From Hoeflea sp. (lineage in GTDB: Bacteria; Pseudomonadota; Alphaproteobacteria; Rhizobiales; Rhizobiaceae): a stretch of DNA of 64,000 bases. Positions 1 to 7,543 of this stretch are shown piece after piece. The notes under the pieces are model-generated. The model ran no database searches, was not told the origin of the DNA, and saw nothing but the letters and a program-made list of their open reading frames with translations. The position numbers and the translations under genes are program-made. Numbering within the stretch: the stretch's first letter is position 1; every line of letters starts with the position of its first letter. The DNA lies in NCBI RefSeq assembly GCF_030682515.1, contig NZ_JAUXOD010000122.1, forward strand, positions 84,799-148,798, in the 5' to 3' direction.

Positions 1-376
1 ACAGCGTCCGCACCTCGGCGCCGGCCAGATGGCTGACGCCGGTGGACGCCATGGCGCTTTCGGCCTCATGCACGCTGACATGGCCGGTAAGCCGCATGAA
101 GCGGCGCACCGTCAGCGGCAGCGTCCAGTCGACCGCGAGCTTCTGCGGCACATAGGCGACCTTGAGGTCCGCACGCCGCTGGATGGTTCCTTCATCCGGC
201 TTGAGGATGCCGAGCGCCATCTTCGCCGTCGTCGACTTTCCGGACCCGTTCGGTCCGATCAGCGTCACGATCTCTCCGGTATCGATGGAAAGACTCACGC
301 CGCGGACAAGCCAGCGACCGGCGCGATGAATGCCGGCATTGTCGAGCGTGACGAGAGAATCAGGTTTTTGCAGCAT
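1..376 (-). CDS. znuC: Zinc ABC transporter ATP-binding protein, N-terminal part (window edge)
   Basis: This is the ATPase of the high-affinity zinc importer ZnuABC, acting at the cytoplasmic face of the inner membrane. The first 125 codons are in the window and the 3' end lies beyond position 1. The start is ATG at 374-376 on the minus strand. The Walker A motif GPNGSGKST is visible near residue 40, followed by the Q-loop region AYVPQKL typical of ZnuC. The Walker B and signature motifs fall outside the window. It is divergent from znuA, and the two genes share a promoter region with Zur-like boxes, as in many proteobacteria. The family assignment rests on these motifs plus the znuA neighbour. 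Confidence 0.9.
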   Translation of the reverse strand, partial: MLQKPDSLVTLDNAGIHRAGRWLVRGVSLSIDTGEIVTLIGPNGSGKSTTAKMALGILKPDEGTIQRRADLKVAYVPQKLAVDWTLPLTVRRFMRLTGHVSVHEAESAMASTGVSHLAGAEVRTL

Positions 377-436
377 GGCTGATCTGAACGGCTTCCTGCG
401 GATCGTGACAAGGGGGTTGCGCCGCCTTATCGCACA

Positions 437-472
437 CGTTATACAGTTACGCAATCTCGTTATGAGATAACG
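437..472. promoter_or_regulatory. Two Zur-like operator boxes in the znuC-znuA divergent promoter
   Basis: Between the divergent znu genes lie cgttatacagttacg (437-451) and cgttatgagataacg (458-472). The second is a perfect 6-base inverted repeat with a 3-base spacer, and the first is a degenerate copy. Alphaproteobacterial Zur boxes are AT-rich palindromes built on GTTAT/ATAAC, so zinc-repressed transcription of both genes is the likely role. The function is inferred from motif and position. Confidence 0.7.
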
Positions 473-503
473 TCACACATCCAAGTTTTATATGGAGACT
501 GTC

Positions 504-1580
504 ATGGACCGCCTCAAGGCCTTTCTTCTTGCTTCCACATTGCTCGCGTCCTCTGCCGCCTCTGCCAGTGCAGACGTGAATGTGGTCGCCTCCATCAAGC
601 CGATCCATTCCCTGGTGGCGGCGGTGATGGAAGGTGTGGGTGAACCGGGACTGATTGTCGAAGGCGCGGGCTCGCCCCATACCTATGCCCTCAAGCCGTC
701 GCAGGCGCAGATGCTGGAATCGGCCAATCTTGTCTTCTGGATCGGGCATGAACTGGAAGCCTTCCTGGAAAAGCCGCTCGAAACGATTGGCGCCAACGCC
801 AAATCGATCGAGCTGATCGATGCCCATGACCTGGTCAAGCTCGGTTTCCGCGAGGGCGGCGCCTTCGACAAGCATGATCACGGCGATGAGGCAGGTCATG
901 ACGATCACGCCCATGAAGCCGAAGCAAAGCACGACCACGCGCACGAAAAGACAGCCGAGGCCAAGCACGATCATGCGCATGAGAAGACCGCTGAAGCCGA
1001 GCATGACCACGCGCATGAAAAGACTGCGGCGGCCGGTCATGAAGGGCATGACCACGGCGCGTTCGACGCCCATGTCTGGCTGGATCCGGTGAATGCCAAG
1101 GCCATGGTTCATGAAATCGAGGAAGCGCTTGTCGAGGCCGATCCCGCCAATGCCGCCAAATATGAAGCCAACGCGGAAGCCGTGACGGCCAGGCTCGATG
1201 CCCTGATTGCCGAGGTTTCGGCCGAACTCGAGCCGGTCAAGGGCAAGGGCTTCATCGTCTTCCACGATGCCTACCAGTATTTCGAGAACCGCTTCGGCGT
1301 CACCGCCTCGGGCTCGATCACCGTGTCTCCGGAAGTCATGCCCGGCGCCGAGCGGATCACCGAAATCCGCGCGCGGGTGCAGGATCTGGGTGCTGCCTGC
1401 GTGTTCGCCGAGCCGCAGTTCGAGCCGAAGCTGGTGTCGACCGTGATCGAGGGCTCAAAGGCCAAGTCCGGGATCATCGATCCGCTCGGTGCCGAGCTCG
1501 AAAACGGACCCGACCTCTACTTCCAGGTGATCCGCAACATGGCGACCTCGATCAGGACCTGCCTGTCCGAAGCCAGCTGA
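504..1580 (+). CDS. znuA: Zinc ABC transporter periplasmic binding protein ZnuA
   Basis: This is the periplasmic zinc-capture protein of ZnuABC, 358 residues, cluster A-1 binding-protein family. Residues 1-23 form a signal peptide (MDRLKAFLLASTLLAS...). The mature protein starts with NVVASIKPIHSLVA, containing the first metal-ligand histidine. A His/Asp/Glu-rich loop at about residues 125-190 is typical of zinc-specific members and includes three 12-residue repeats. A second His motif (FDAHVWLDP) and FHDAYQYF follow. An in-frame ATG at 492 exists, but GGAG at 494-497 is well placed only for ATG 504. An intrinsic terminator follows at 1603. Confidence 0.95.
   Translation: MDRLKAFLLASTLLASSAASASADVNVVASIKPIHSLVAAVMEGVGEPGLIVEGAGSPHTYALKPSQAQMLESANLVFWIGHELEAFLEKPLETIGANAKSIELIDAHDLVKLGFREGGAFDKHDHGDEAGHDDHAHEAEAKHDHAHEKTAEAKHDHAHEKTAEAEHDHAHEKTAAAGHEGHDHGAFDAHVWLDPVNAKAMVHEIEEALVEADPANAAKYEANAEAVTARLDALIAEVSAELEPVKGKGFIVFHDAYQYFENRFGVTASGSITVSPEVMPGAERITEIRARVQDLGAACVFAEPQFEPKLVSTVIEGSKAKSGIIDPLGAELENGPDLYFQVIRNMATSIRTCLSEAS
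927..1034 (+). repeat. Three tandem 36-bp repeats encoding the ZnuA histidine-rich loop
   Basis: Three in-frame 36-base units (927-962, 963-998, 999-1034) encode near-identical 12-residue blocks of the form KHDHAHEKTAEA. The units differ mainly at third codon positions, so they are older duplications and not a recent expansion. Such loops in ZnuA proteins bind extra zinc. Copy number could vary between strains by slippage. Confidence 0.85.
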
Positions 1581-1602
1581 GGGATTGTTTGGCCTTCCCA
1601 GC

Positions 1603-1626
1603 GGGCGGCTCGCGCCGCCCGTTTTT
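1603..1626 (+). terminator. Intrinsic terminator after znuA
   Basis: GGGCGGC (1603-1609), a 4-base loop, GCCGCCC (1614-1620), then G and five T. It lies 23 bases after the znuA stop. Confidence 0.85.
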
Positions 1627-1642
1627 CATCTTTGCCAACGTC

Positions 1643-1654
1643 ATGGTATAACAT
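1643..1654. promoter_or_regulatory. Possible Zur-like box upstream of the flavoprotein/COG0523 pair
   Basis: atggtataacat is an imperfect palindrome (ATGnTATAnCAT) and resembles the ATGTTATA half of alphaproteobacterial Zur boxes. It lies about 110 bases before the flavoprotein start. COG0523 GTPases are frequent Zur targets, which supports the reading, but the match is partial. Confidence 0.4.
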
Positions 1655-1764
1655 ATGAGTACTTTGAGCACTTCTATGGGGTCGGGCTGCGGCGCGGCCG
1701 TCCCCCTTGCCCCGTGTCTCCGCGGCGCCCTCGCGCGGCTCGACCGGCCTGCGGGAGGTTCGCA

Positions 1765-2688
1765 ATGATCGATGTGGCGATCATAGGCGGCAGCTTTGCC
1801 GGCCTCACCGCCGCACTCCAGCTCGGACGCGCGAGCCGGTCGGTCCTGGTGCTGGATTCCGGGGCTCCGCGCAACCGCACCTCGCCGGGCGCCCATGGTG
1901 TGGCCGGATGGGATGGCGTTGCGCCCGCCGAAATTCTCGCCCGGTTCCGCGCCGACCTTGAGCCCTACCCGAGCGTGAGCCTTCGCGATGCGGCGGTGAC
2001 AGGGGCAAGCGGACGCCACGACGCGTTCACGCTGACGCTGGATGGAAACGAGCAGGTCCTGGCGCGACGCATCGTGCTGGCCCATGGCGTGCGCGACATC
2101 CTGCCCGCCATTCCGGGCCTCACGGATGCCTGGGGAAGACGGGTGCTGCATTGTCCCTACTGCCACGGCTACGAGGTGAAGGGTGGCTCGCTTGCGGTGC
2201 TCGCCACCCATCCGATGAGCGGGCATCAGGCCTTGATGCTGAGGACGGACTGGAGCGAACGGGTGACGCTGCTCACCGCCGGCATGGAGGGCTTTGACTG
2301 GCAGGCGCTCGAGAAGGCCGGCGTGCGGGTCGACCGTCGCGGACTGGAGGCGGTCGAGGACGTCGGGGACGGCATTGACCTGCACCTGACCGGCGGGTCG
2401 GTGGAGCGCCATGCCGCGTTGTTCCTGGGCCCCAGGACCTCGCTCGCCCAGACTCCCGCCGAGCAATTGGGCTGTCTGCTGAGCGAAGGGCCGATGGGGT
2501 CCTTTGTCAGGGTCGGCCCGATGGCCCAGACCAGCATCCAAGGTGTCTTCGCCGCCGGCGACATCGCGCGGCCGATGCCCAACATCAATTTCGCCCTTGC
2601 CGACGGCGCCCAGGCCGGCAGCGGCTGCCATGCCTCGCTGCTGTTCCCCGGTTTCGTCCAACCCGTAGTCCAGGACCCCACGCCATGA
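1765..2688 (+). CDS. Thioredoxin-reductase-like NAD(P)/FAD oxidoreductase
   Basis: A two-dinucleotide-fold flavoprotein of 307 residues, the usual length for thioredoxin reductase homologues. The FAD motif [11 protein letters not shown] is near residue 6, a CPYCHGYE redox-active CxxC near residue 133, and the second FAD contact [20 protein letters not shown] near the C terminus. The NADPH site motif (GxGxxA) is not well preserved: the segment after CPYC reads [17 protein letters not shown]. It may therefore use another reductant or be a divergent ferredoxin/NADP reductase type. The start is ATG 1765 with GGGAGG at 1753-1758. The last base pairs overlap the next gene (ATGA), so the two are translationally coupled. 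The physiological partner is unknown; zinc-stress redox repair would fit the neighbourhood. Confidence 0.75.
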   Translation: MIDVAIIGGSFAGLTAALQLGRASRSVLVLDSGAPRNRTSPGAHGVAGWDGVAPAEILARFRADLEPYPSVSLRDAAVTGASGRHDAFTLTLDGNEQVLARRIVLAHGVRDILPAIPGLTDAWGRRVLHCPYCHGYEVKGGSLAVLATHPMSGHQALMLRTDWSERVTLLTAGMEGFDWQALEKAGVRVDRRGLEAVEDVGDGIDLHLTGGSVERHAALFLGPRTSLAQTPAEQLGCLLSEGPMGSFVRVGPMAQTSIQGVFAAGDIARPMPNINFALADGAQAGSGCHASLLFPGFVQPVVQDPTP

Positions 2689-3893
2689 CTGACCGCCATC
2701 TCCCCGTCACCGTCCTCTCCGGCTTCCTCGGCGCCGGCAAGACGACCTTGCTCAATCACATCCTCACCAACCGCGACGGCCTGCGCGTCGCGGTCATCGT
2801 CAACGACATGAGCGAGGTGAACATCGATGCGAGCCTCATCCGCGAGGGCGGCGCCAACCTGTCGCGCACCGACGAGCAGCTGGTCGAGATGACCAATGGC
2901 TGCATCTGCTGCACGCTGCGCGACGATCTCCTGGCAGAGGTGACGTCGCTCGCGGCCCAGGGCCGGTTCGATCACCTGCTGATCGAATCGACCGGCATTT
3001 CCGAGCCGCTGCCTGTCGCCTCCACTTTCGAGTTCCGCGACGAGCAGGGCTTCAGCCTCTCCGATGTCGCGAAACTCGATTCGATGGTCACGGTGGTCGA
3101 TGCGGCGAGCCTGCTCAAGGATTATGCCTCGAGCGATTTCCTGCGCGACCGCGGCGAGACGCTGGGCGATCAGGACACCCGCACCCTTGTCGACCTGCTG
3201 GTGGACCAGATCGAGTTCGCCGACACGATCATCCTCAACAAGGTGTCGGCGACCACGCCGGAGACCCTTGACGCCGCCCGCAAGATCATCCGCGCGCTCA
3301 ATCCGGAAGCGGTTCTGATCGAAGCGGATTTCGCGCAGGTGGCGCTCGGCGACATCCTCGGCACCGGCCGGTTCGACTTCGACAGGGCGCATGAACATCC
3401 GCTCTGGTACAAGGAGTTGAACGGGTTCAAGGACCACATTCCGGAGACCGAGGAATATGGCATCCGCTCCTTCGTCTACCGGGCGCGGCAGCCCTTCGAC
3501 CCCATGAAGCTGCAGGCCTTCATCAACCGGCCCTGGCCCGGCGTGGTGCGCGCCAAGGGCTTCTTCTGGCTGGCGACGCGTCCACGTTTCGTGGGCGAAC
3601 TCTCCATGGCCGGCGCGCTGGTGCGCACGGAAAAGCGCGGGCTCTGGTGGTCGGCGGCGCCGAAGGAATACTGGCCTGACGATCCGGCCTGGCATCGCTC
3701 CATGGCATCCTATTTCGATCCGGTCTGGGGCGACCGCCGCCAGGAACTGGTGTTCATCGGCTGCGATCCCATGGACGAGGCGAGGATCCGCGCCGAGCTC
3801 GACGCCTGCCTGGTGAACGCGCCGGCCCTGCTTCCGGACCTCTGGACCTCCATGCCCGACCCGTTTCCTGCGTGGGACAAGCAGGCGGCCTAG
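2685..3893 (+). CDS. COG0523 (CobW/ZigA-type) metallochaperone GTPase
   Basis: A G3E-family P-loop GTPase of 402 residues that delivers metal, probably zinc, in the cytoplasm. Visible motifs are Walker [10 protein letters not shown] (near residue 13), the metal-binding GCICCTLR (about residue 72), IESTGISEP (Walker B/G3 region), and the guanine-specificity NK in ILNKVS (about residue 186). The C-terminal CobW_C domain runs from about residue 260. Its place beside znuA and after a possible Zur box suggests a zinc chaperone, not the cobalt chaperone CobW of B12 synthesis. A cobalamin riboswitch lies just downstream, so a corrinoid link cannot be excluded. The start overlaps the preceding stop as ATGA. 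Confidence 0.85.
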   Translation: MTDRHLPVTVLSGFLGAGKTTLLNHILTNRDGLRVAVIVNDMSEVNIDASLIREGGANLSRTDEQLVEMTNGCICCTLRDDLLAEVTSLAAQGRFDHLLIESTGISEPLPVASTFEFRDEQGFSLSDVAKLDSMVTVVDAASLLKDYASSDFLRDRGETLGDQDTRTLVDLLVDQIEFADTIILNKVSATTPETLDAARKIIRALNPEAVLIEADFAQVALGDILGTGRFDFDRAHEHPLWYKELNGFKDHIPETEEYGIRSFVYRARQPFDPMKLQAFINRPWPGVVRAKGFFWLATRPRFVGELSMAGALVRTEKRGLWWSAAPKEYWPDDPAWHRSMASYFDPVWGDRRQELVFIGCDPMDEARIRAELDACLVNAPALLPDLWTSMPDPFPAWDKQAA

Positions 3894-3971
3894 ACGGGTC
3901 CGATTGTCTGCGCGATCCGGAAACCGGCTGGCGGAGCAATTGACGAGGTGAAGACAGAGATCTAGTGTCAC

Positions 3972-4165
3972 GGCATGGTTCCGCCCGACTCGAAGGAAAG
4001 GCGGATTAAAAGGGAACACGGTGAGGTGTAGCCAAGAGGCGCCGAACCCGTGACTGCCCCCGCAACTGTGAGCGGCGAGCTTTCTCAAGATTTGCCACTG
4101 GCGCAAGCACCGCGCCGGGAAGGTTTGAGAAAGCATGGACCCGCAAGTCAGGAGACCTGCCATGA
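3972..4165 (+). promoter_or_regulatory. Cobalamin (AdoCbl) riboswitch
   Basis: The conserved blocks occur in order: GGCGGATTAAAAGGGAA (about 4000-4015), CCCCGCAACTGTGA (about 4050-4065), GCCACTG (4094-4100), and the B12 box AGTCAGGAGACCTGCC (4146-4161). This is the canonical cobalamin aptamer. The following 120 bases probably form the expression platform, with TGTCCGGA (4191-4198) complementary to TCCGGACA (4228-4235). No T-run follows, so translational control or Rho is more likely than intrinsic termination. It should repress the downstream operon when cobalamin is plentiful. Confidence 0.93.
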
Positions 4166-4286
4166 CCATCGTAACTTAACCCGGGCGGGGTGTCCGGACA
4201 GGGAGAATTGTCATGAGCAGCCGGACCTCCGGACATAGCCAGGTCAATCATCGCTTTGGCCCCCGCATTCTCGTGCGGAGCGCGCA

Positions 4287-4712
4287 ATGCCGATCAGACA
4301 GACGACCACAAGACCGTCTTCCCACAGAATAACCGTCTGCACCGCTTGCCGGCACACGGGCAGCGATTGCCGCCCTGGCCTGGGTTTGATCGCCCGGTTG
4401 CGCGATGCCATGGACAACGCAAGCGAGGCAACAGGAGCGCTCTTCGAGATTTCCGGGGTCGCCTGCATGGCGGGCTGCGACCGGCCCTGCACGGTTGCTT
4501 ATCAGGCGACCAACAAGGCCACCTACCTGTTTGGCGACATCGATCCGGCGGACGACATCGACGACCTGGTCAGCTTTGCCCGGCACTATGCCAGTCTTGA
4601 CGACGGCTGGTGCTCATCGAGCCAGCGCCCGGGAAAGCTCCGCCAGTCAACGCTCGCCCGCATTCCGGCCGCGATGTTCGTGGTCGAGCAGGTCGAAGGC
4701 TGCCTTCAATGA
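4287..4712 (+). CDS. DUF1636 family putative metal-binding protein
   Basis: A 141-residue DUF1636 protein, first gene under the cobalamin riboswitch. Members are thioredoxin-like-ferredoxin-sized proteins found with cobalt or corrinoid genes; their reaction is not established. Visible cysteines are VCTACRHTGSDC (about residues 16-28) and VACMAGCDRPC (about residues 58-68), a spacing compatible with an iron-sulfur or cobalt site. No signal peptide is seen. The start ATG 4287 has GGAG at 4277-4280. The stop overlaps the next start (ATGA), so it is coupled to the transporter genes. A corrinoid handling or sensing role is inferred from context only. Confidence 0.8.
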   Translation: MPIRQTTTRPSSHRITVCTACRHTGSDCRPGLGLIARLRDAMDNASEATGALFEISGVACMAGCDRPCTVAYQATNKATYLFGDIDPADDIDDLVSFARHYASLDDGWCSSSQRPGKLRQSTLARIPAAMFVVEQVEGCLQ

Positions 4713-5488
4713 GCGCGGCCAGCCTGACTTTCGCCGGCGCGTCCTGGCATGCGCCGCGCGGGCCGGTGATCCTCAAGCCCGTGACGCTCGATCTCCCCGC
4801 GGGCCGGGTGCTGGGTGTGGTTGGACCCAATGGCGCGGGCAAGTCCACCTTCCTGCGCCTCGTCTACCGCTATTTGAAACCGGCGTCCGGTGCGGTCCTG
4901 ATCGACGGAGAAAACATCTGGACCATGCGCGCCCGTGACGTCGCGCTCAAGGTTGCCGCGGTGCTGCAGGAACAGCCGACCGACTTCGCTCTGACCGTGC
5001 GCGAGATCGTCGACCTCGGACGGCTTCCGCATCGCGGCGGCCTGGTGCGCAGCGACACCCGGGATGCCGCGGTTGTCTCGGCCGTTCTGGACAGGCTTGA
5101 CCTTCAGGGATTTGCCGGTCGCCGTTTCGGCTCGCTGTCCGGGGGCGAAAGGCAGCGGGTGATGGTGGCGCGCGCGCTTGCGCAGCAGCCGTCCCTGCTG
5201 GTGCTCGACGAGCCCACAAACCATCTCGATATCCGCCACCAGCTCGAGGTGATCCGGCTGATCCGGGACCTCGACATGACGATCATCACCAGCCTGCATG
5301 ACCTCAACATGGCGGCGGTGGTCTGCGACGACATCCTGCTGCTGCAACAGGGCCAGGCCATGGGTTTCGGCACGCCGGATGACGTGCTTGCCGACGAGAC
5401 CGTCTCGCGCGCCTTCGGGGTGCTCGCCCGGCGCGAACGGCTGACACCGAGCGAGACGACGCATTTTACCTATCAGCTTCACGCATGA
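4709..5488 (+). CDS. FecE/BtuD-type ABC transporter ATP-binding protein
   Basis: The ATPase of a siderophore/corrinoid-type importer, 259 residues. Walker A is GPNGAGKST, the signature is LSGGERQR, Walker B is LLVLDEPTNHLD, and the switch histidine is in SLHDLN. These features are typical of the FecE/BtuD/HmuV class. It is translationally coupled to DUF1636 upstream (ATGA at 4709). With the cobalamin riboswitch in front and a class III binding protein and FecCD permease behind, the substrate is probably cobalamin or cobinamide. Iron chelates are the alternative, since these ATPases are hard to tell apart by sequence. Confidence 0.9.
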   Translation: MSAASLTFAGASWHAPRGPVILKPVTLDLPAGRVLGVVGPNGAGKSTFLRLVYRYLKPASGAVLIDGENIWTMRARDVALKVAAVLQEQPTDFALTVREIVDLGRLPHRGGLVRSDTRDAAVVSAVLDRLDLQGFAGRRFGSLSGGERQRVMVARALAQQPSLLVLDEPTNHLDIRHQLEVIRLIRDLDMTIITSLHDLNMAAVVCDDILLLQQGQAMGFGTPDDVLADETVSRAFGVLARRERLTPSETTHFTYQLHA

Positions 5489-5499
5489 GGACTTTTGCC

Positions 5500-6438
5500 A
5501 TGAAAACACTTTTCCCCGCCCTTGTCGGACTGGCCGTTCTGGCCGCGCCTGCCTTCGCCGGCACGACCGTCGAGAGCTGCAACCGCAGCGTCACCTTCGA
5601 CGCTCCGCCAAAGGCCGCCATTTCCAATGATGTCAACTTGACCGAAATGATGCTGGTCCTGGGCCTCGCCGACCGCATGGTCGGCTACACGGGCATCTCC
5701 GGCTGGAAGACGCTGGACGAGGAGATGCGCGCGGGCGTGAAGGAATTGCCGGAGCTGTCTGAAAAATACCCGTCCAAGGAAGTGATCGTCGGCGCCGACG
5801 CGGACTTCTTCTTCGCCGGCTGGAACTACGGCATGAAGGTCGGCGGCGAGGTGACACCCGAGACCCTCGAACCCTTCGGCGTCAAGGTCTACGAGTTGAC
5901 CGAAAGCTGCATCCATATCGGACCAAAGGCCAAGGTCTCGATGGAGGACATGTACACCGACCTGCTCAATCTCGGCCGCATCTTCGGCATCGAAAACAAG
6001 GCGCAGGCGCTGGTCGAGGGCTACAGGGCGGAGCTTGCGGCCTTTGACGCGACGGTGAAGAAGGGCGACACGCCGCTCCGGGTGTTCGTCTACGATTCGG
6101 GCGAGGACACGCCCTTCACCGCCGGCCGCTACGCCATGCCGACGGCGATGATCGAGGCTGCGGGCGGCCTAAACATCATGGACGATTTCGAAAAGAGCTG
6201 GGCGACCGTCAACTGGGAAGCCGTCGTCGAGCGCGACCCCGAGGTGATCGTCATTGTCAATTATGGTGACGTGACTGCCGAGCAGAAGATCGACTTCATG
6301 AAGACCAACCCGGCCTTTGCCGACATCGATGCGGTCAGGAACGACCGCTTTGTCGTGCTCGACTATGTGGAGGCGACGCCCGGGCCGCGCAATATAAGGG
6401 CGATCAAGAAGCTCGCCGCCGCCTTCTGGCCGAACTGA
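5500..6438 (+). CDS. Periplasmic corrinoid/siderophore-type substrate-binding protein
   Basis: A cluster A-II (BtuF/FepB-like) periplasmic binding protein of 312 residues. The signal peptide is MKTLFPALVGLAVLAAPAFA. The first lobe contains the characteristic ISNDVNLTEMMLVLGLADRM segment, and long helix features join the lobes. Start 5500 is preferred because GAGGA at 5487-5491 is placed for it; the in-frame ATG at 5485 overlaps the previous stop but has no ribosome-binding site. It delivers ligand to the FecCD permease that follows. The substrate is inferred as corrinoid from the operon riboswitch. Confidence 0.85.
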   Translation: MKTLFPALVGLAVLAAPAFAGTTVESCNRSVTFDAPPKAAISNDVNLTEMMLVLGLADRMVGYTGISGWKTLDEEMRAGVKELPELSEKYPSKEVIVGADADFFFAGWNYGMKVGGEVTPETLEPFGVKVYELTESCIHIGPKAKVSMEDMYTDLLNLGRIFGIENKAQALVEGYRAELAAFDATVKKGDTPLRVFVYDSGEDTPFTAGRYAMPTAMIEAAGGLNIMDDFEKSWATVNWEAVVERDPEVIVIVNYGDVTAEQKIDFMKTNPAFADIDAVRNDRFVVLDYVEATPGPRNIRAIKKLAAAFWPN

Positions 6439-6466
6439 GTTGAAGGACATTGCCCACAAAGGCCGC

Positions 6467-7498
6467 ATGACAGCCCGTCCGACGCCGCCCGGCGCCGGAC
6501 GGGCTGTGTTTCTGATCGCGAGCTGCCTGGCCCTCCTGCTGTCGCTGACGGTCGCGGTGTCGGTCGGCGCCATCGCGGTGGAATGGACGACCGTCTGGGG
6601 CGTGCTCGCCAACCGGATATCGCCGGGGTCGGTGGAGGTGACCTGGTCCGCCGGCCGCGAGGCGATCGTCTGGGAGCTCCGCTTTCCCCGGGCGCTGCTC
6701 GCGGTCATGGTGGGGGCCGGGCTGGCGCTGGTGGGCGCGAGCCTCCAGTCTGTCACCCGCAATCCGCTCGCCGATCCGCATCTCCTGGGCATCTCCTCGG
6801 GCGGGGCTTTCGGGGCGATCCTGGCGCTACTTCACACCGGCCTCTTCCTGGGCCCGCTTACCGTACCGCTGCTCGCCTTCGCCGGCGCGCTCGTGGCCAC
6901 GATGATTGTCCTTGGCGTGGCGCGCATGACCCACTCCACCAGTGCCGACCGGTTGGTGCTGGCCGGGGTGGCTGTGTCCTTCATCATCATGGCGCTCGCC
7001 AACATGCTGATCTTCCTCGGCGATCCCAAGGCGGCCCACACGGTGGTGTTCTGGATGCTGGGCGGACTTGGGCTCGCGCAGTGGTCGCAGCTCGGCTGGC
7101 CGCTCGTCGTTCTCCTGAGCTGCGCGGCCTGGCTGCGCTGGCGGGCGGGCGATCTCAACGCGATGACGGTGGGCGACGAGACCGCCACCACGCTCGGCAT
7201 CGACGTACGCCGCTTCCGGCTTCAGGTCTTCGTCGTCGGCGCGCTGATCACCGGGGTGATGGTCGCCTTCTCCGGCATCATCGGCTTTGTCGGGTTGATG
7301 GTCCCCCATATCGTGCGCCTGTTCAGCGGCGGCGATTACCGCAGGGTGCTGCCGGCGTCGATGGTGGTCGGCGCGATTTTCCTCTTGTGGGCCGATGTCG
7401 CCGCGCGCACCGTGATGGCGCCGGAGGACATGCCGATCGGCATCGTCACCGGCCTGGTCGGAGGCGTCTTTTTCGTCTGGCTTCTGCGCCGGGCGTGA
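6467..7498 (+). CDS. FecCD-family ABC transporter permease
   Basis: An integral membrane permease of the BtuC/FecD family, 343 residues, with about ten hydrophobic segments. Family hallmarks seen are RFPRALLAVMVGAGLALVG, the NPLADPHLLGISSGGAFGA segment, and the ATPase-coupling GFVGLMVPHIVRL. Start ATG 6467 is chosen with AAAGG at 6458-6462; an upstream in-frame TTG at 6440 would add nine residues. It is the last gene of the riboswitch operon. No outer-membrane TonB receptor is present in the window. The gene is convergent with the next one, and no clear terminator is visible in the 45-base gap. Confidence 0.9.
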   Translation: MTARPTPPGAGRAVFLIASCLALLLSLTVAVSVGAIAVEWTTVWGVLANRISPGSVEVTWSAGREAIVWELRFPRALLAVMVGAGLALVGASLQSVTRNPLADPHLLGISSGGAFGAILALLHTGLFLGPLTVPLLAFAGALVATMIVLGVARMTHSTSADRLVLAGVAVSFIIMALANMLIFLGDPKAAHTVVFWMLGGLGLAQWSQLGWPLVVLLSCAAWLRWRAGDLNAMTVGDETATTLGIDVRRFRLQVFVVGALITGVMVAFSGIIGFVGLMVPHIVRLFSGGDYRRVLPASMVVGAIFLLWADVAARTVMAPEDMPIGIVTGLVGGVFFVWLLRRA

Positions 7499-7543
7499 AC
7501 CCGATCACGCAAGGGACTGCGGTCGTACTGGCCATCCGCTCGA

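Noticed and set aside
927..1034. Tandem repeat considered as a CRISPR-like or regulatory array
   Set aside because: The repeats are in frame, contiguous and encode the metal-binding loop of ZnuA; there are no spacers.
2685..3893. Calling the GTPase CobW of cobalamin biosynthesis
   Set aside because: It lies before, not after, the cobalamin riboswitch and is coupled to a gene next to znuA, with no cob gene in the window.
2226..4169. A 647-codon minus-strand frame covering the COG0523 gene and the riboswitch
   Set aside because: It runs through a structured RNA and opposite a convincing GTPase; no family resemblance.
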